DNA of 64,000 nt from Monosporascus cannonballus. Its lineage: Eukaryota > Ascomycota > Sordariomycetes > Xylariales. Position numbers and translations under genes: made by a program. Of this stretch, positions 11,401-22,233 are shown in pieces. The notes beneath the pieces were generated by a model. It made no database searches and was not told the DNA's origin. It was given only the letters and a program-made list of their open reading frames with translations. Location of the stretch: contig QJNS01000220.1 of assembly GCA_004154925.1 (NCBI GenBank), positions 1 through 64,000 of the forward strand. Direction: 5' to 3'. Positions within the stretch are counted from its first letter, which is position 1, and every line of letters begins with the position of its first letter.

Positions 11401-12962
11401 GGGTTCGGGCTCGGCGGCAAGGACTGGTTTCGCTTGAAGTGGTGATGGGGCGTGTCAGTTTGGCCGGGGAGTGGCGTTGGTTGGTTTGTCTTCGTGCGTG
11501 TCAGATGGAAAAGGGGGTTTCTTGGTGTTTAGTGGGGGAGGGGAGCGGGAGTCTTAGGCTGACTGGCTACACATACCCCTGGAAACTGCGGGCATGGACT
11601 GGCTTGCATTTGCATCTGCCCTTTTATGGTCTGGGAAAGGCAAGGAGTGAGGCGTTGGCGGGCCGCCGGCTTGCTTGATCCCCTCCTTTGCTTTTTCCAT
11701 GCTCTGTTAATTATTGTTTTTGTTATGGTGGATATGATATCCGTGGTTAGGCCGTTCGTGGCTTGCCCTTTTAGAATAATGGCGAAACTATAATTCCCCG
11801 GATGATGCTGAGTGCCAGACTCCAGGCAGCGGTAGCGTGCTACATCCAGATAATGCTATGCAGCCCATGGGGGTTTCGTGTTATGCTACCTGGTAGTTCG
11901 AATGAGGAACATTGACGGCCCCTTTCTGGCTGGGACAACCAAATTTCACCTTGCTTTACAATACCTATGTCAGTGGTCGCCTTCATTGAAGCACTACGTC
12001 GTTCTACCTTTCAGCACAGAGACGCGGACATCAGCACCCGTCGCCACCGAAGAAGACCAACCGGACCGTATGGTAGTCCTACAACTGGACAGCACTTCAA
12101 GACCGCTTGGCCCGCTGAACCGATGCTGCTATATGGCAGAACGTTTAGTAGACGTCAAAGAGTCCGTGCGGAGGATCTAACGACCCAACCACTCTATACG
12201 GATCGAACTTTCTGTTAAGCGGGGTGAGGAAAATCGGCACGAACCGCGACGCTCTCGAAGAGGACTACTTACAAACGGCATCAGCCTGGCTGCGCCTCTA
12301 CTCTCGACGGGCTCAACCTGGCCATATTCGCCTAGGACTCTAGTAAGAGAGGCCGAAGTCTAGCGGAAACTAGAGAAGCGCAGCCACGTAGCCTTCCTGG
12401 CATTCCCCTCCCCACATACAATAAGCCCCCATATGTATACTAGGTAGAAATGGTCGCGGCGTATTCCAGTTGTTCGCGGGTGCTGGCCCCATTATATCGG
12501 GCGCGTCGCGCCGTCATGGGTTTCCGGCGAGGAGCCATACAAATTAGCCGGGTTCCAAGAGTGGCCGTACTAATACGTACGGCCCATATACCTATTGTCT
12601 ATTACCTTATTTTCCCATTTAGGAAGCCACGTTGAATACAGGAAAAGGTCGACACGATATCCCTTCGTCACTACGTTCGTGCCTCACTTCGCAACGAGGG
12701 CATTTTCATCTTTGCTATCTCTGTGACATGAACCACCATTCCGCTGGGGTGTGACAACGACACAGATGCGCTAGGATAGACTGGCTATCGGCAAGAGGAT
12801 AAGCCATACGGCGGCCCTGTCCCCTTAACTGACCATTTCTTGCTCGACGCCCCTGGGCACTGCTGGTCTCAAAAAGCCGCCAAGTTCAACCCAGAAAACT
12901 GCGCCTACTAACTATTTAGCTGTGGGCATCTACAGAATTTCCTGAGCGAACATCGCACCCTA
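11401..12962. other. Spacer without a recognisable gene
   Basis: No domain-bearing frame is visible; the longest frames (11878-12180, 11967-12218) overlap each other on the same strand in different frames. The first 300 bases are GT-rich and look like the 3' untranslated region of the coiled-coil gene. Decayed upstream sequence of the FAD monooxygenase relic may begin near 12800. Confidence 0.45.
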
Positions 12963-14256
12963 AAATACTAATGGGTACGTATTTCAGCCAAAGGGTCCCG
13001 GTGGGACTCACGGCAGCCTGTATGCTCTCCAAAGCTGGTATCGACTTCGTGCTCCTGGAAAGGCGAGATACATGCATGGCCGAGATCGGCGCCAGCCTCA
13101 TGGTAGGGACGGGCACTACATGCATCCATGACCGACTAGGTTTGCTCCGAGAGACAATGAGACTCCACCGTCCGTTGCATCCGAAACACATACTGACGCA
13201 CGACGGGCGGTATTACAACACCCAACACACTTTCGGATGGATTGCTGAGAAGCGAGTCCAAACACCCCCGAAGCTCACGCATCGTATTGGCTGTTGGGTG
13301 GTGCTTACGAGCGCTGTAGCCATGGTCATAGGCCGTCGGCAATGCATCGGCCTGACTGGGTGAAAACGCTTTACGATAGCCCCTCAGAGAAAGACAAGGC
13401 ACGGATTCTCGCAGGAAAGGGCGTTTTCGATATCGAGACCCACAAAGGCGGAGTGCTCGTATAATGTACCGGGGTTCGGGACACAATGCGGCGGCTGGCT
13501 CTCAAGCAGTCACCCACCGCCAAGGTCGACGAGGAGAGGTCCTTCCTAACGACATATCGGTGTCTGTTCGGAACGACGCCGTTAATGCTCGGCCTGTATC
13601 CCGGCGATTGTGGGGGCATCCATACAGACGTTCGTAGGTCGGGACAGGGCGTGGTTCTTCCTCTATGAGGAGCTCGAAAGACCGACTCGAGAACGCCACC
13701 GGTATTCCAAGGAAGACGCCGCGCGATACGCCGAACGATGGAACATTCTGGCCATAACAGATAAGCTCAAGGTCAAGGATCTCTATCATGCGGCATTGAA
13801 GGGCACCCTCGTGGATCTCCAGGAGGGTCCTCTGGATGTCTTCAGCTGGGACCGACTTGTCCTGGTGGGTGATGCTCTCTGTAACACACGCCCAACGCCG
13901 GCAATGGCTTCAACGGTGGCGTTCAGGATTTGGCGAGGCTAGTAACAGGGCTGCATCGACTGTTGCACGGCCATCCCAAGGGTCACGTCGTCGACTGCGA
14001 TGCCATCAAGGCTGCCTTTGAGGAGTTCCAGAGAGTGCGCGAGAAGGAACTCCATGAGTTGCAACAAAGTTCCGCCACACTGACCCGGTTGCAGGCATGG
14101 GCTACCTGGCAGGTCTGGTTGATCGAGAGGTGGATCTTGCCCTCGCTCCGCCTGGACAAAGTTCTTATCTAGGCTCTCGGTACCGCCGCGAATAAGAAGA
14201 CACACGTGCTACCATTCTTAGAGGACAAAGGGTTGCTCTACGTTAAGGTGCCCTAG
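12963..14256 (+). pseudogene. Decayed FAD-dependent monooxygenase (PaxM/salicylate hydroxylase-like)
   Basis: Relic of a class A flavin monooxygenase, a family often used in fungal secondary metabolism. Recognisable pieces lie in order but in different frames. VGLTAACMLSKAGIDFVLLE (FAD-binding Rossmann segment) begins near 12996. LYDSPSEKDKARILAGKGVF with a DIETH segment lies near 13370-13460. SFLTTYRCLFG lies near 13540. RLVLVGDA followed by PNAGNGFNGGVQDLARL lies near 13850-13950 (FAD ribityl-binding region). A basic helical tail reaches a stop at 14170-14172. Damage: the Gly-rich start is out of frame; a stop and a deletion sit where the GADG motif should be (about 13461-13490); there are frameshifts near 13640 and 13885; and the same frame continues past the 14170 TAG to 14256. 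It cannot encode an active enzyme. Confidence 0.85.
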
Positions 14257-15116
14257 TAGAACTACCCGGACGGCATCGAGAAGCCGCCGGCGAAACACAA
14301 CCGCTTTAATTTGGAAAGACTCTTGGTCGTCATGCTTGTGGCCGCATTCCGGGCTCGGGTTGCCGCGAAGTGCTCCTCTATCGCCGATCGGGATCTCCAG
14401 TTACGGGATTCCAGAGCCTGCTCAAAGCGTGCTCTGTGAAATCTCTCGCAATTAGTCAGAAACCCCCTTGATTTCGTAAGTATATAATACTGTAAATCGG
14501 CAATAATTGCCATAGCTCAAAGGCTTGAGACTATTGTAGACCAGCTAAAGCCCCGGCTAGGTTAACAATACCCCAGAAGTTCGGCGCCGAAGCAAGGTCG
14601 CTCGCCTCGGCTATGACCCTTCTCGGCAGTCATTAAGTTGGGGGACCGTCCGACGTTGTGTATGCTTCCCATGGTGTAACGTGCGTGACCTCGGTTCATT
14701 CTACAAGTGCAAGGCCGCCGCCAAGGGCTCGGAAGTCCGAGATTGCAAATCTATCTTTTTTATCTCTGTTCGTCTTTGTAAGCCACGTCTTTGAGTGTGG
14801 TCTCTGATTGGGTGGGATGACCGAGCAGCGAGCGTACTTGCCAGGAGCAACAACGGGTAAAACTGACATCACCTGCATTTGGGGATCCATCTCGGCGGCA
14901 AGACTAGTTACGGTACCGATTTATAGTACCTAAATTTGAAAACAGAAATAGAACGTGGAACTGCGCGGAGAAAAGAGTATCGTTATTTTAAGAAACACAA
15001 TTCTATGAGTGCACGTTCGAAACATTGCATCGGAAGTCTGGAGTTATCAGCTAAGAGCAAAAACCCTATCGAAGACAAAGACAAGAGCTCAGCCAACCCA
15101 TACCTAAGTACTAATC
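14257..15116. other. Spacer, nothing recognised
   Basis: No frame above about 85 codons and no recognisable domain. The last 150 bases are A-rich on the plus strand, as in a 5' leader of the small membrane protein gene at 15117. Confidence 0.5.
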
Positions 15117-15612
15117 ATGTTCGGCCGTCTCCTTCTCACGATCGACGCCGTCGGGCTCATCATCGGGGCTCCCATCGCCGACTATGGCCCGACGCACATG
15201 TTCAACCCGCGGTGGCCGCCGCACGCCAAGTAAGTCCCTGCCGACACGCGAAACTACCCTTCTGCCCGTCTTACTTAGACGAAGTTCGCAAAGGGATGGG
15301 ACATAACCCCGCTCACTTGGGCCGTCCACCCCTAGGTTCCACAACGGCCAGACCATCAACCTGTCCGTAATCCTCGGCCTCGCCACGCTGTACTACACGT
15401 GGCGGCGGGCCGCGACGCCGCCGCTGCGGCGCGAGTTCATGAAGGTCGCCGCCTTCGTGGGGTCCATCTACTGGCTTTCCGGCCTCGCCGCCATCCTCTA
15501 CCCGGGGACCATGGGGCTCGACCCGGAGTTCGGTGGGCCCGCGTTCCCCCAGGCGTGGCTGTTCGCCAGTCTCGCGGTCTGCGGCCTGGTCGGCAGCTAC
15601 CTTGAAGCTTGA
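15117..15612 (+). CDS. Small integral membrane protein (DUF6640-like)
   Basis: Two exons, 15117-15229 and 15336-15612, with a 106-nt GT-AG intron (gtaagt donor, cctag acceptor). Splicing joins an interrupted Lys codon and gives 129 residues. The first exon ends in FNPRWPPHAK and the second begins FHNGQTINLSVILGLATLYY. This small membrane protein pattern matches what I remember of fungal DUF6640. Four hydrophobic segments are visible: about residues 4-22, 44-58, 72-92 and 106-126. Between segments 2 and 3 lies a basic loop (WRRAATPPLRREFMK). The function is unknown. Neither exon alone is long enough to stand out; the joined reading, the splice consensus and the membrane pattern are the evidence. 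Confidence 0.72.
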
Positions 15613-16848
15613 TCTGGGGGGTGTGTGTTTATGCGTCTTGGGGTGTTCTGCCTGGATTGCTGAGCGTTCGAGTTCTGCCGGTCTCCTGTCGCGGATGGCT
15701 GCAGTTTGGGCGCTCGTGGAAGTTCGAAATTTGAATTGATTGGGATGGCAACTTCGAAAATGGCCTTCTTTGCTGCTGATATTTCTTCTCGGGGGGTGGG
15801 CTTCCCATTAGTCCCGCTTCCCCTTGGACGGCAAACTGTGGAACCCCGAACTGGGTACTGGAGGGTGGGTAGGCTAGCCGTATGTGCAATAGGGGAATGC
15901 ACTCGCCTCTTTATCAGATGTCTGCCAGTAAATAGCACGAAATCGAAGAGCAGCCTTGACATATCGAAAGGATACCTCTGTGAATCAAACGCAAAGGATA
16001 CGCTGGTAACGCGGTGGAGTTGACTAATATCGTTACCTAGTAGGCTCCGTAGGGGCGCAATCCATTCTCTTTATTATACAGAGAATCAATCTGCAGGCCG
16101 TCATGAGATTGGAAACTGGAGGGCGTCCAGGGCGTGAAGCGGAATGTCAGCACCTGAGTGGCGATTAAACCCGCTAGATTTCCAGCATGATTTTGAAAGC
16201 ACCGAGAAGATTTCATGTTTCACGCTAATCTCTAGTCTCAAACACCATCTTCAAAACGAGACTTGATGCCCATGAAAGTGGGACAGAATAGAAATATACG
16301 AGTAGAACCAGCCGGCTGCCGGTCAGTCCAGCTCAGCTAGTCCCTCTCGCAATTCCCGTGCTTTACATGCGTTATAAGCTGCTACGGAAAGGAATGACAT
16401 GTAGAGTCATGTAGTTGCTATGTTCTAACGTAGAGAGATAAAACTGATCGGTAAGTAGAAGGCTTACTGACGTGACACGATTTCCGGGTGGCTGAATGGA
16501 TGATAACTCGCCCATCGTCTTATAAAAATAAGGCATGGTTGGTTACCGGTCAAGGGGGGGTGGCAGATAACCGGAGGAGGGGCTGTTGGAGGGGCTCAAG
16601 AGCTACATACCCCCTTGTCAGCTAGCGCGATGTCGGCCCAGCACACCTCTCTACCTACTATGTAAACGCCCTGGAGCTGGCTGGAGCTGCCCCGCCCAGC
16701 CAAGGCGGCGGCACCTGCAACGTCGAACCACCCCCCGATTGAGTCTTACGACAGTCTCCCGGTGCCGTCCTCCCTTCTACTTTTGCTCGTACGAGCTTCG
16801 GTCAATCGCATCGCACATGCGCTGAAGGGGACAAGGGAGGAAACAGCC
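15613..16848. other. Spacer, promoter side of the CPOX gene
   Basis: No gene seen. From 16540 the sequence becomes C-rich on the plus strand. An in-frame upstream Met for the CPOX gene occurs at 16762, so the final 90 bases may be translated in a minor form. Confidence 0.5.
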
Positions 16849-18163
16849 ATGTCTAGAAGGCCGCTAACCCAATTGCTCTGGCTGCGGCCACGGGCTCGAT
16901 ATAATTCCTGCCCATTCCGACGATGCTTCACATCTGGCACGAGATCCTCCAGCACCAGCACCAGTTCCGGTTCCAGTTCCAGTAGGACCAATTTCTCCAC
17001 GATAGCTGCCGCTGGGATAATATCGACGACTGCCGCAGTCTACACGATGGTGAGTTCTCGGGCAGCCCACAATGTACCGTGTGAAGTTGTTGCATATTGG
17101 GGGTTTAGTCGTGGCTGACCTTGTCGTGATCCTCCACCCCGCCCAGGCCGTCCAAGACGCCGTCAAACTCGAGCCGCGGTCGCTCGCGGAGTCGGATGAG
17201 CGGACGAAACGCGAACAAGGCATAGACGACCAGTCCCCCATGCGGCTGCGCATGGAGAAGTTTATACGGGAGCAGCAGGAGGCCATCGTGTTCGCGCTAG
17301 AGCAGGTCGACGGCAAGCGGTTCCAGCAGGACAAGTGGATGCGGCCCAGCGGCGGCGGCGGGCTGTCGTGCGTGCTGCAGGAGGGCAACGTGTTCGAGAA
17401 GGCCGGCGTCAACATCAGCGTCGTGTACGGCACGCTGCCGAAGCCCGCCATCGAGAAGATGCGCGCCGACCACAAGACCATGGCCGCCGAGGACTCGCTC
17501 GACTTCTACGCCCTCGGCCTCAGCCTCGTCCTGCACCCCCACAACCCCATGGCGCCCACCGTCCACCTCAACTACCGCTACTTCGAGACCATGCGGCCCG
17601 ACGGCACCTCACAGGCCTGGTGGTTCGGCGGCGGCAGCGACTTGACCCCGAGCTACCTGTTCGACGAGGACGCCGTGCACTTCCACAAGACCCTCAAGGA
17701 GGCCTGCGACAAGCACGACAAGAGCTACTACCCCCGCTTCAAGAAGTGGTGCGACGAGTACTTCAACAACAAGCACCGGGGCGAGGCCCGGGGCGTCGGC
17801 GGCATCTTCTTCGACGACCTCGACGCGAGCGAGTCCGACGCCGAGAACAGCTTCGCCTTCGTCCAGGACTGCCTCAAGAGCTTCCTGCCGTCCTACCTGC
17901 CCATCATCGAGAAGAGGAAGGACATGCCCTTCACCGAGAAGGAGAAGGCGTGGCAGCAGGTGCGGAGGGGCAGGTACGTCGAGTTCAACCTCGTGCACGA
18001 CCGGGGAACCGCGTTCGGCCTCAACGTCCCCGGCTCGAGGGTCGAGAGCATCCTGATGAGCCTGCCCCTGACGGCCTCGTGGCGGTACATGTACGAGCCG
18101 GAACCGAAGAGTCGCGAACAGAGGCTCCTGGAGGTGCTACGGAATCCCAAAGAATGGGTATGA
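16849..18163 (+). CDS. HEM13: Oxygen-dependent coproporphyrinogen III oxidase
   Basis: Catalyses oxidative decarboxylation of coproporphyrinogen III to protoporphyrinogen IX in heme biosynthesis. Exons 16849-17049 and 17147-18163 with a 97-nt intron (gtgagt donor, gcccag acceptor) give 405 residues. The first exon encodes an Arg/Ser-rich leader ([20 protein letters not shown]) with a hydrophobic Ala/Ile stretch just before the splice, which resembles a mitochondrial presequence plus anchor; yeast Hem13 is cytosolic, so location is inferred. The catalytic domain is complete: WMRPSGGGG, the NYRYFE signature, [41 protein letters not shown] and the closing [10 protein letters not shown]. Length fits the family. 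An upstream in-frame Met at 16762 would add 29 residues; I chose 16849 for its better context (acagccATGt) and because the leader then starts basic. Confidence 0.95.
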
Positions 18164-18896
18164 GAGCTGTTTGAGATTGTATAGTCGCATTTGTATCATA
18201 TGGAATAGGAGTCCAGGCAAAAAGCATCTGGGTAGAAGATGTTAAAAGCATTTGTCACATAGATGAAAATCAAATCATTGCGATATAGATCTCTACCGCC
18301 GGACCAGGGTTTGGCATGTTTCCATGTGGCGTGCATCTCCTTGGCCTAACATTGTACCCAGGACCAGTTATTTTTCTATTCGTTCAATTTACAAGACGAT
18401 TATCCATCTCACCTGGTACCAACCAACAACGGCGGGAGTATCGATTGTATCTAATAGGCAGGTTCCTTTATTCTTAACATTTACAGCCTACCAGGTTCAC
18501 GTAACATCTTCCACCCACCAAAAGGTCTCCGAGGCTCAGAGCAAAGACACAAAGGGGAATAGCAGAAATAAGAGGGAAAAGGAGAGGTAAAAAGGAATCA
18601 TCAACAAATTATATGGGAAATCAAAAAGTAAAAGTTTGATACGTATGTGATTCGCAGGCAGGCCTCCGTAGGGGAATGTCTATAACTAAAACAGGGGTAA
18701 AGTTAATAGACTAGCCCCGCCGTCCAGATCAGCCCAGACCCCAGGTGTTCGGCTCCCGCCCAGACTGGACCCTGGATTCTTAATGTTAGGGCAGACAACC
18801 AGTTCCCGCATAAAATTTTCACCCACAAATTCTCGGTCGCTGACAATGGATCTCAACACATAATTCATTGCTACTTACTCGGTCATCGATCATCAG
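18164..18896. other. Spacer between CPOX and tRNA-Ala
   Basis: Contains the 3' untranslated sequence of the CPOX gene and AT-rich sequence leading to the tRNA. No open frame above 90 codons and no domain. Confidence 0.5.
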
Positions 18897-18998
18897 GGGC
18901 TTGTGGTTTAGTGGTATAATACTCCCTTAGCACTTCTCATAAGAAGATGAAGAAAAAAAACTTGGGAGTGGTCCGGGGTTCGATTCCCCGCGAGTCCA
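18897..18998 (+). tRNA. tRNA-Ala (anticodon AGC) with a 30-nt intron
   Basis: A full cloverleaf can be drawn. The acceptor stem GGGCTTG pairs with CGAGTCC at the 3' end, with two G-U pairs. The anticodon stem CTCCC (18922-18926 region) pairs with GGGAG (18964-18968). The T arm is CGGGG/CCCCG around TTCGATT, and the discriminator base is A at 18998. The loop TTAGCA gives anticodon AGC at 18929-18931, in the same CTCCC-TTAGCAT-GGGAG setting as yeast tRNA-Ala(AGC). A 30-nt A-rich intron (18933-18962) sits at the canonical 37/38 position, where tRNA splicing endonuclease cuts. An oligo-T terminator follows at 19039. Confidence 0.92.
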
Positions 18999-20864
18999 TC
19001 AATTGGAGGTTAAAGTCCTTCGTTATCCCTTCCCTCTCTTTTTACTTGTTCATTCGTCTTCCTATCTATGCCTGCCGCTTAGTTAATTAAGCTTTGTTCA
19101 ATCTCCAGTATTATCAAGTCATGGAGCTTTGTTTCTCTTCTTATTGCATACAATCCCTGACGAATGAACCCAACTCTACATGTGGCCCTGCTTCGCTTCA
19201 GTAAGGAACCGGCACGCCATCCAAGCAAGAAGTGGCAGTTGCTGCTGGTATATGAGGGAGACATTGTGGGCGTAGCGACCTGAGTAGATCGATGGATAGT
19301 ACTGTATGGGAGTCGTTGCATTCTCATTCGGAAGAAGGCTCGTCACAGGTGGCTTTCCCACAGCAGAGGATACGGTAGTGCGCATATAACTACCTCACCC
19401 TATCTCAACAGGTGAACCAACAGCGCCCGTTACCGAGTGAAACACATCACCTTCCGCTGCCTGTATCTCGCTCCCGTCTAGCCAGGAGTTCCGCAGGTAT
19501 CGGGGTCGACGCGGGCCGATGGGAAAGCGACTTCTCTTCCGTCTTAAATAGGCGAAGGCCACCTCAAGGCCGAAAAAGATAATGCCCGCAGCAACGCTAA
19601 TGCCAGAAAGTTCCCCCTATGGAGAGTCCTAAACAGGCGGAGTGGATGGTGCAACGGTCGGCCACGCGCTGGGGTTCGCTAGATTACCGCTACTGGTGCC
19701 GCTACGGGAGAGGCGATGAATGACCCGGCTGTCCCTTAGGCTGACGAGTTCGGCACAGTCGGTCTTTCGTTCCGTGCTCGACTATTAAGGATCCTCGTAC
19801 AAGCTTTTGGCGAAGGAAACATGTTGCCACCCGTTGACCTGGCCGAGGGTAGTTTCTCAGGGACCTGATTAATGAATCCGATAGGAGCCCAGTGGGCTCC
19901 TCATAACCCCGTTCTGATGTTTGCTACAGTTAGACAATCCCCTCCGGTTCGCGCCAAGAAGTCTTGATATCTAATGCACGCGGGCTATTTGTGTAGTGAA
20001 TCACCCCTTTACCACCTGTTAAGCCAGTCTGTTTAGGTCCGAGGAAGGGCCACCGCATGATGACTGCCGGCGCTCGGCGACCGCAGCGGACGCCGCGGGA
20101 GTGGTCGTGGTGCCGTGGCCGCCGTTGGACATGGCGATAACCGCGGCCTCCTGTCCTAGCCCTTCTTAAACCTTGCTTGATACCAAATTACGAAGCTTGT
20201 TTTTCTATGCGCCTGGTGATAAACATGAGACTCGAGGGCCCGAGGACGTAAGGTCGTTGTCACGAGTTGTTTTAATCGGACTCAGAAAGCTATGCTCGAC
20301 CCGGATATTGGGGCAAGTCCAGCTGACCGCTGACTCTAGGCAGAGGCGTGGGATATAATCGCCAGCAGTGCTACTATAGTTCTTAGATAAATATTGCTTA
20401 CGGATGAGTCGAGAGATTGCCTCTTTACGCGTGTCGCAGGTTTCCCTGAGACGTAGGCCATAGTAGACAGCTCCACTAGGACCTCTTGTCATGGCTGTCA
20501 TTCTTAGAGACAATGGAAGGATGCATGCGAAGATGCAGTACAATCACGCTCGACGACATCTAATTCGCTCCCAATTAAGGCCGGGAAGGTTTTGTTATTA
20601 ATGTTTGTTTCTTCCCGCTTAAAGAACACGAGAAGGGGTGGGGGAGGCCATGTGCGAGAATTCCGGAACCTTACCGTTGATTCGCTCCAATTGGCGCCAA
20701 TTGGCGATTCGCTTTTGCCACTGCAGCCCTACAGTGGAGACCCGGCAGCCGGGATCCAGGAGTCGTGGCTATCGGGCTCCCACCAAACGACAGTATCCGA
20801 AAAAAAAAAAGTTCTGCTTTGCCTATGAAACGAAATAACCGCACATTCCTTTCATCAAACAACA
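18999..20864. other. Spacer between the two tRNA genes
   Basis: No gene recognised apart from the T5 terminator. A short GC-rich minus-strand frame (20132-20019, 37 codons, beginning MSNGGHGTTTT) stands out in composition and is discussed as a finding. A run of ten A residues lies near 20801-20811. Confidence 0.45.
19039..19043 (+). terminator. Probable RNA polymerase III oligo-T terminator
   Basis: A run of five T residues lies 41 bases after the tRNA-Ala 3' end, in a pyrimidine-rich tract. It is the first T5 downstream of the tRNA. Confidence 0.5.
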
Positions 20865-20989
20865 GCCCGGTTAGCTCAAGTAAGAATTCTCTCATTTGCT
20901 CTGCATTATTCCCTTACTAACTAGCAAATAGTCGGTAGAGCGTGAGACTCTTAATCTCAAGGTTGCGGGTTCGACCCCCGCATCGGGCT
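20865..20989 (+). tRNA. tRNA-Lys (anticodon CTT) split in the D-loop by a spliceosomal-type intron
   Basis: Removing 20880-20931 leaves a perfect 73-nt tRNA-Lys. The acceptor stem GCCCGGT (20865-20871) pairs with ATCGGGC (20982-20988), and the discriminator is T at 20989. The D stem GCTC (20874-20877) pairs with GAGC (20938-20941). The anticodon stem TGAGA/TCTCA encloses loop CTCTTAA, with anticodon CTT at 20950-20952. The T arm is GCGGG/CCCGC. The 52-nt interruption lies inside the D-loop, not at 37/38. It begins GTAAGA, carries a consensus branch site TACTAAC at 20915-20921 and ends AATAG, all features of an mRNA intron rather than of an endonuclease-cut tRNA intron. The 37/38 site itself is uninterrupted. 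A 7-bp hairpin (21003-21020) and oligo-T runs follow. Confidence 0.9.
20880..20931 (+). other. Spliceosomal-type intron within tRNA-Lys(CTT)
   Basis: 52 nt, donor GTAAGA, branch TACTAAC ten bases upstream of the terminal TAG, pyrimidine-rich middle (ctctcatttgctctg). Precise removal joins GCTCAA to TCGGTAGAGC, restoring the D arm. An earlier AG (20923-20924) is only two bases after the branch site and unlikely to be used. Confidence 0.82.
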
Positions 20990-22233
20990 CAATTCCCGAT
21001 GCACCTCTTCAAAAAGAGGTACCTCGAATCTCCTCTTCTTTTTCTTTTTTATATATATTTATATATAAATACATATATATATATTCTTCTGGAGCCAGCG
21101 GGCATAAGGTTCATCATGGTCGAAGCTTGTCGGCAACTGCGCATCAGTCGGCTTTAGAGCGAGGTTCTATGGGACTGAGGTACAATCCATCCTAACCGTG
21201 AAAACCATGGATCAGTCATCGTGTTCGAAGATACCGAGTATAGTATCTATCGTGCAAATTATATCGTGTAATGGTTTTCTGTGTATTTGGCTCAGCCTGG
21301 AAAATATGGCTTGAACCCAAATGTATCTTGCATATATATTCTTCTGCTCTATTCTTGTCTCCTCCTGGTCGGCTTTCCCTCACGGACCTCCTTAAGTTTG
21401 CACACCGTCTGTAGCGTCTTTTGGGTGTCTTCTTTCGCCCCTATCGTTTTCCCTGTCCATGTCGCGTCATGCCCTATCTCACATGGCCGAAGGGAGGGAC
21501 TGTTTCCGGACACAAATATAACTCACTGCTTAGAAGATGTAATGTCTGTCCCAGAATACAATGTGACACGAGCATCCCGGAGGTCTCTTCTCTTCCGCAT
21601 TGTAGCTGTCTTGCCTTGTTAATCCGGGGATATATCGGGCTTGATACCACTGTCTATATGGATCTACTACACCTTGCATATACATGTTACCCCACGAGTT
21701 CGTCGTCTTGCCCCTTCTGGGTCGGTTTCTGCCGTAGTCTATGTACGGTCTCATTTATGGACTTGCGATCTGCATAATAAACCATGCGTACTGATCGACT
21801 TCGAGATCAGCCATGCGGACGCCCTAACCGGCCCCGCCTGCCTGCAAAAGGAGAGCCATTCTGTCAACCTGCACCGTACAGCGGGTCTTACTTCGCGTTC
21901 ATGCAAATCAGGCAGGCGGGTGAAGGGTGTCCATCGCATATCATTATGCGAAGTATCTATCATCGTCTAACGCCAGGAATGTCGCAACTTTTACTGTCAA
22001 GGCTCCTAGACGCCTAGCAAGCACCTTAATCTCATAACGTCGTATTGTCATTGCACTGCCCATATCGGACATTCGCATCACACCCGATCCCAGCACGAAA
22101 CCAGAAAACGTCTCTGCTAGTCCCAAGACCGAGCACCAGATCAGCGCTTCCATAAAATTAAAATGCATGCTTTTATCTATATACAAGAGCCAGTCCATCT
22201 ATACTCTATCCAGAAGGTGCACCGACGAACAAC
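20990..22233. other. Spacer between tRNA-Lys and the sugar transporter 3' end
   Basis: Holds the tRNA terminator, then a TA-rich microsatellite-like stretch (about 21049-21084). The remaining sequence has only overlapping short frames with no domain. The last 150 bases are probably 3' untranslated sequence of the minus-strand transporter. Confidence 0.5.
21003..21050 (+). terminator. Hairpin and oligo-T terminator after tRNA-Lys
   Basis: A perfect 7-bp hairpin (ACCTCTT, loop CAAA, AAGAGGT; 21003-21020) is followed by T5 at 21039-21043 and T6 at 21045-21050. Oligo-T is the usual Pol III stop; the hairpin is an extra that I cannot assign a role. Confidence 0.5.

Noticed and set aside
17335..18174. 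279-codon plus-strand frame inside the CPOX gene
   Set aside because: A highly Arg-rich, GC-driven shadow of the CPOX exon in another frame.
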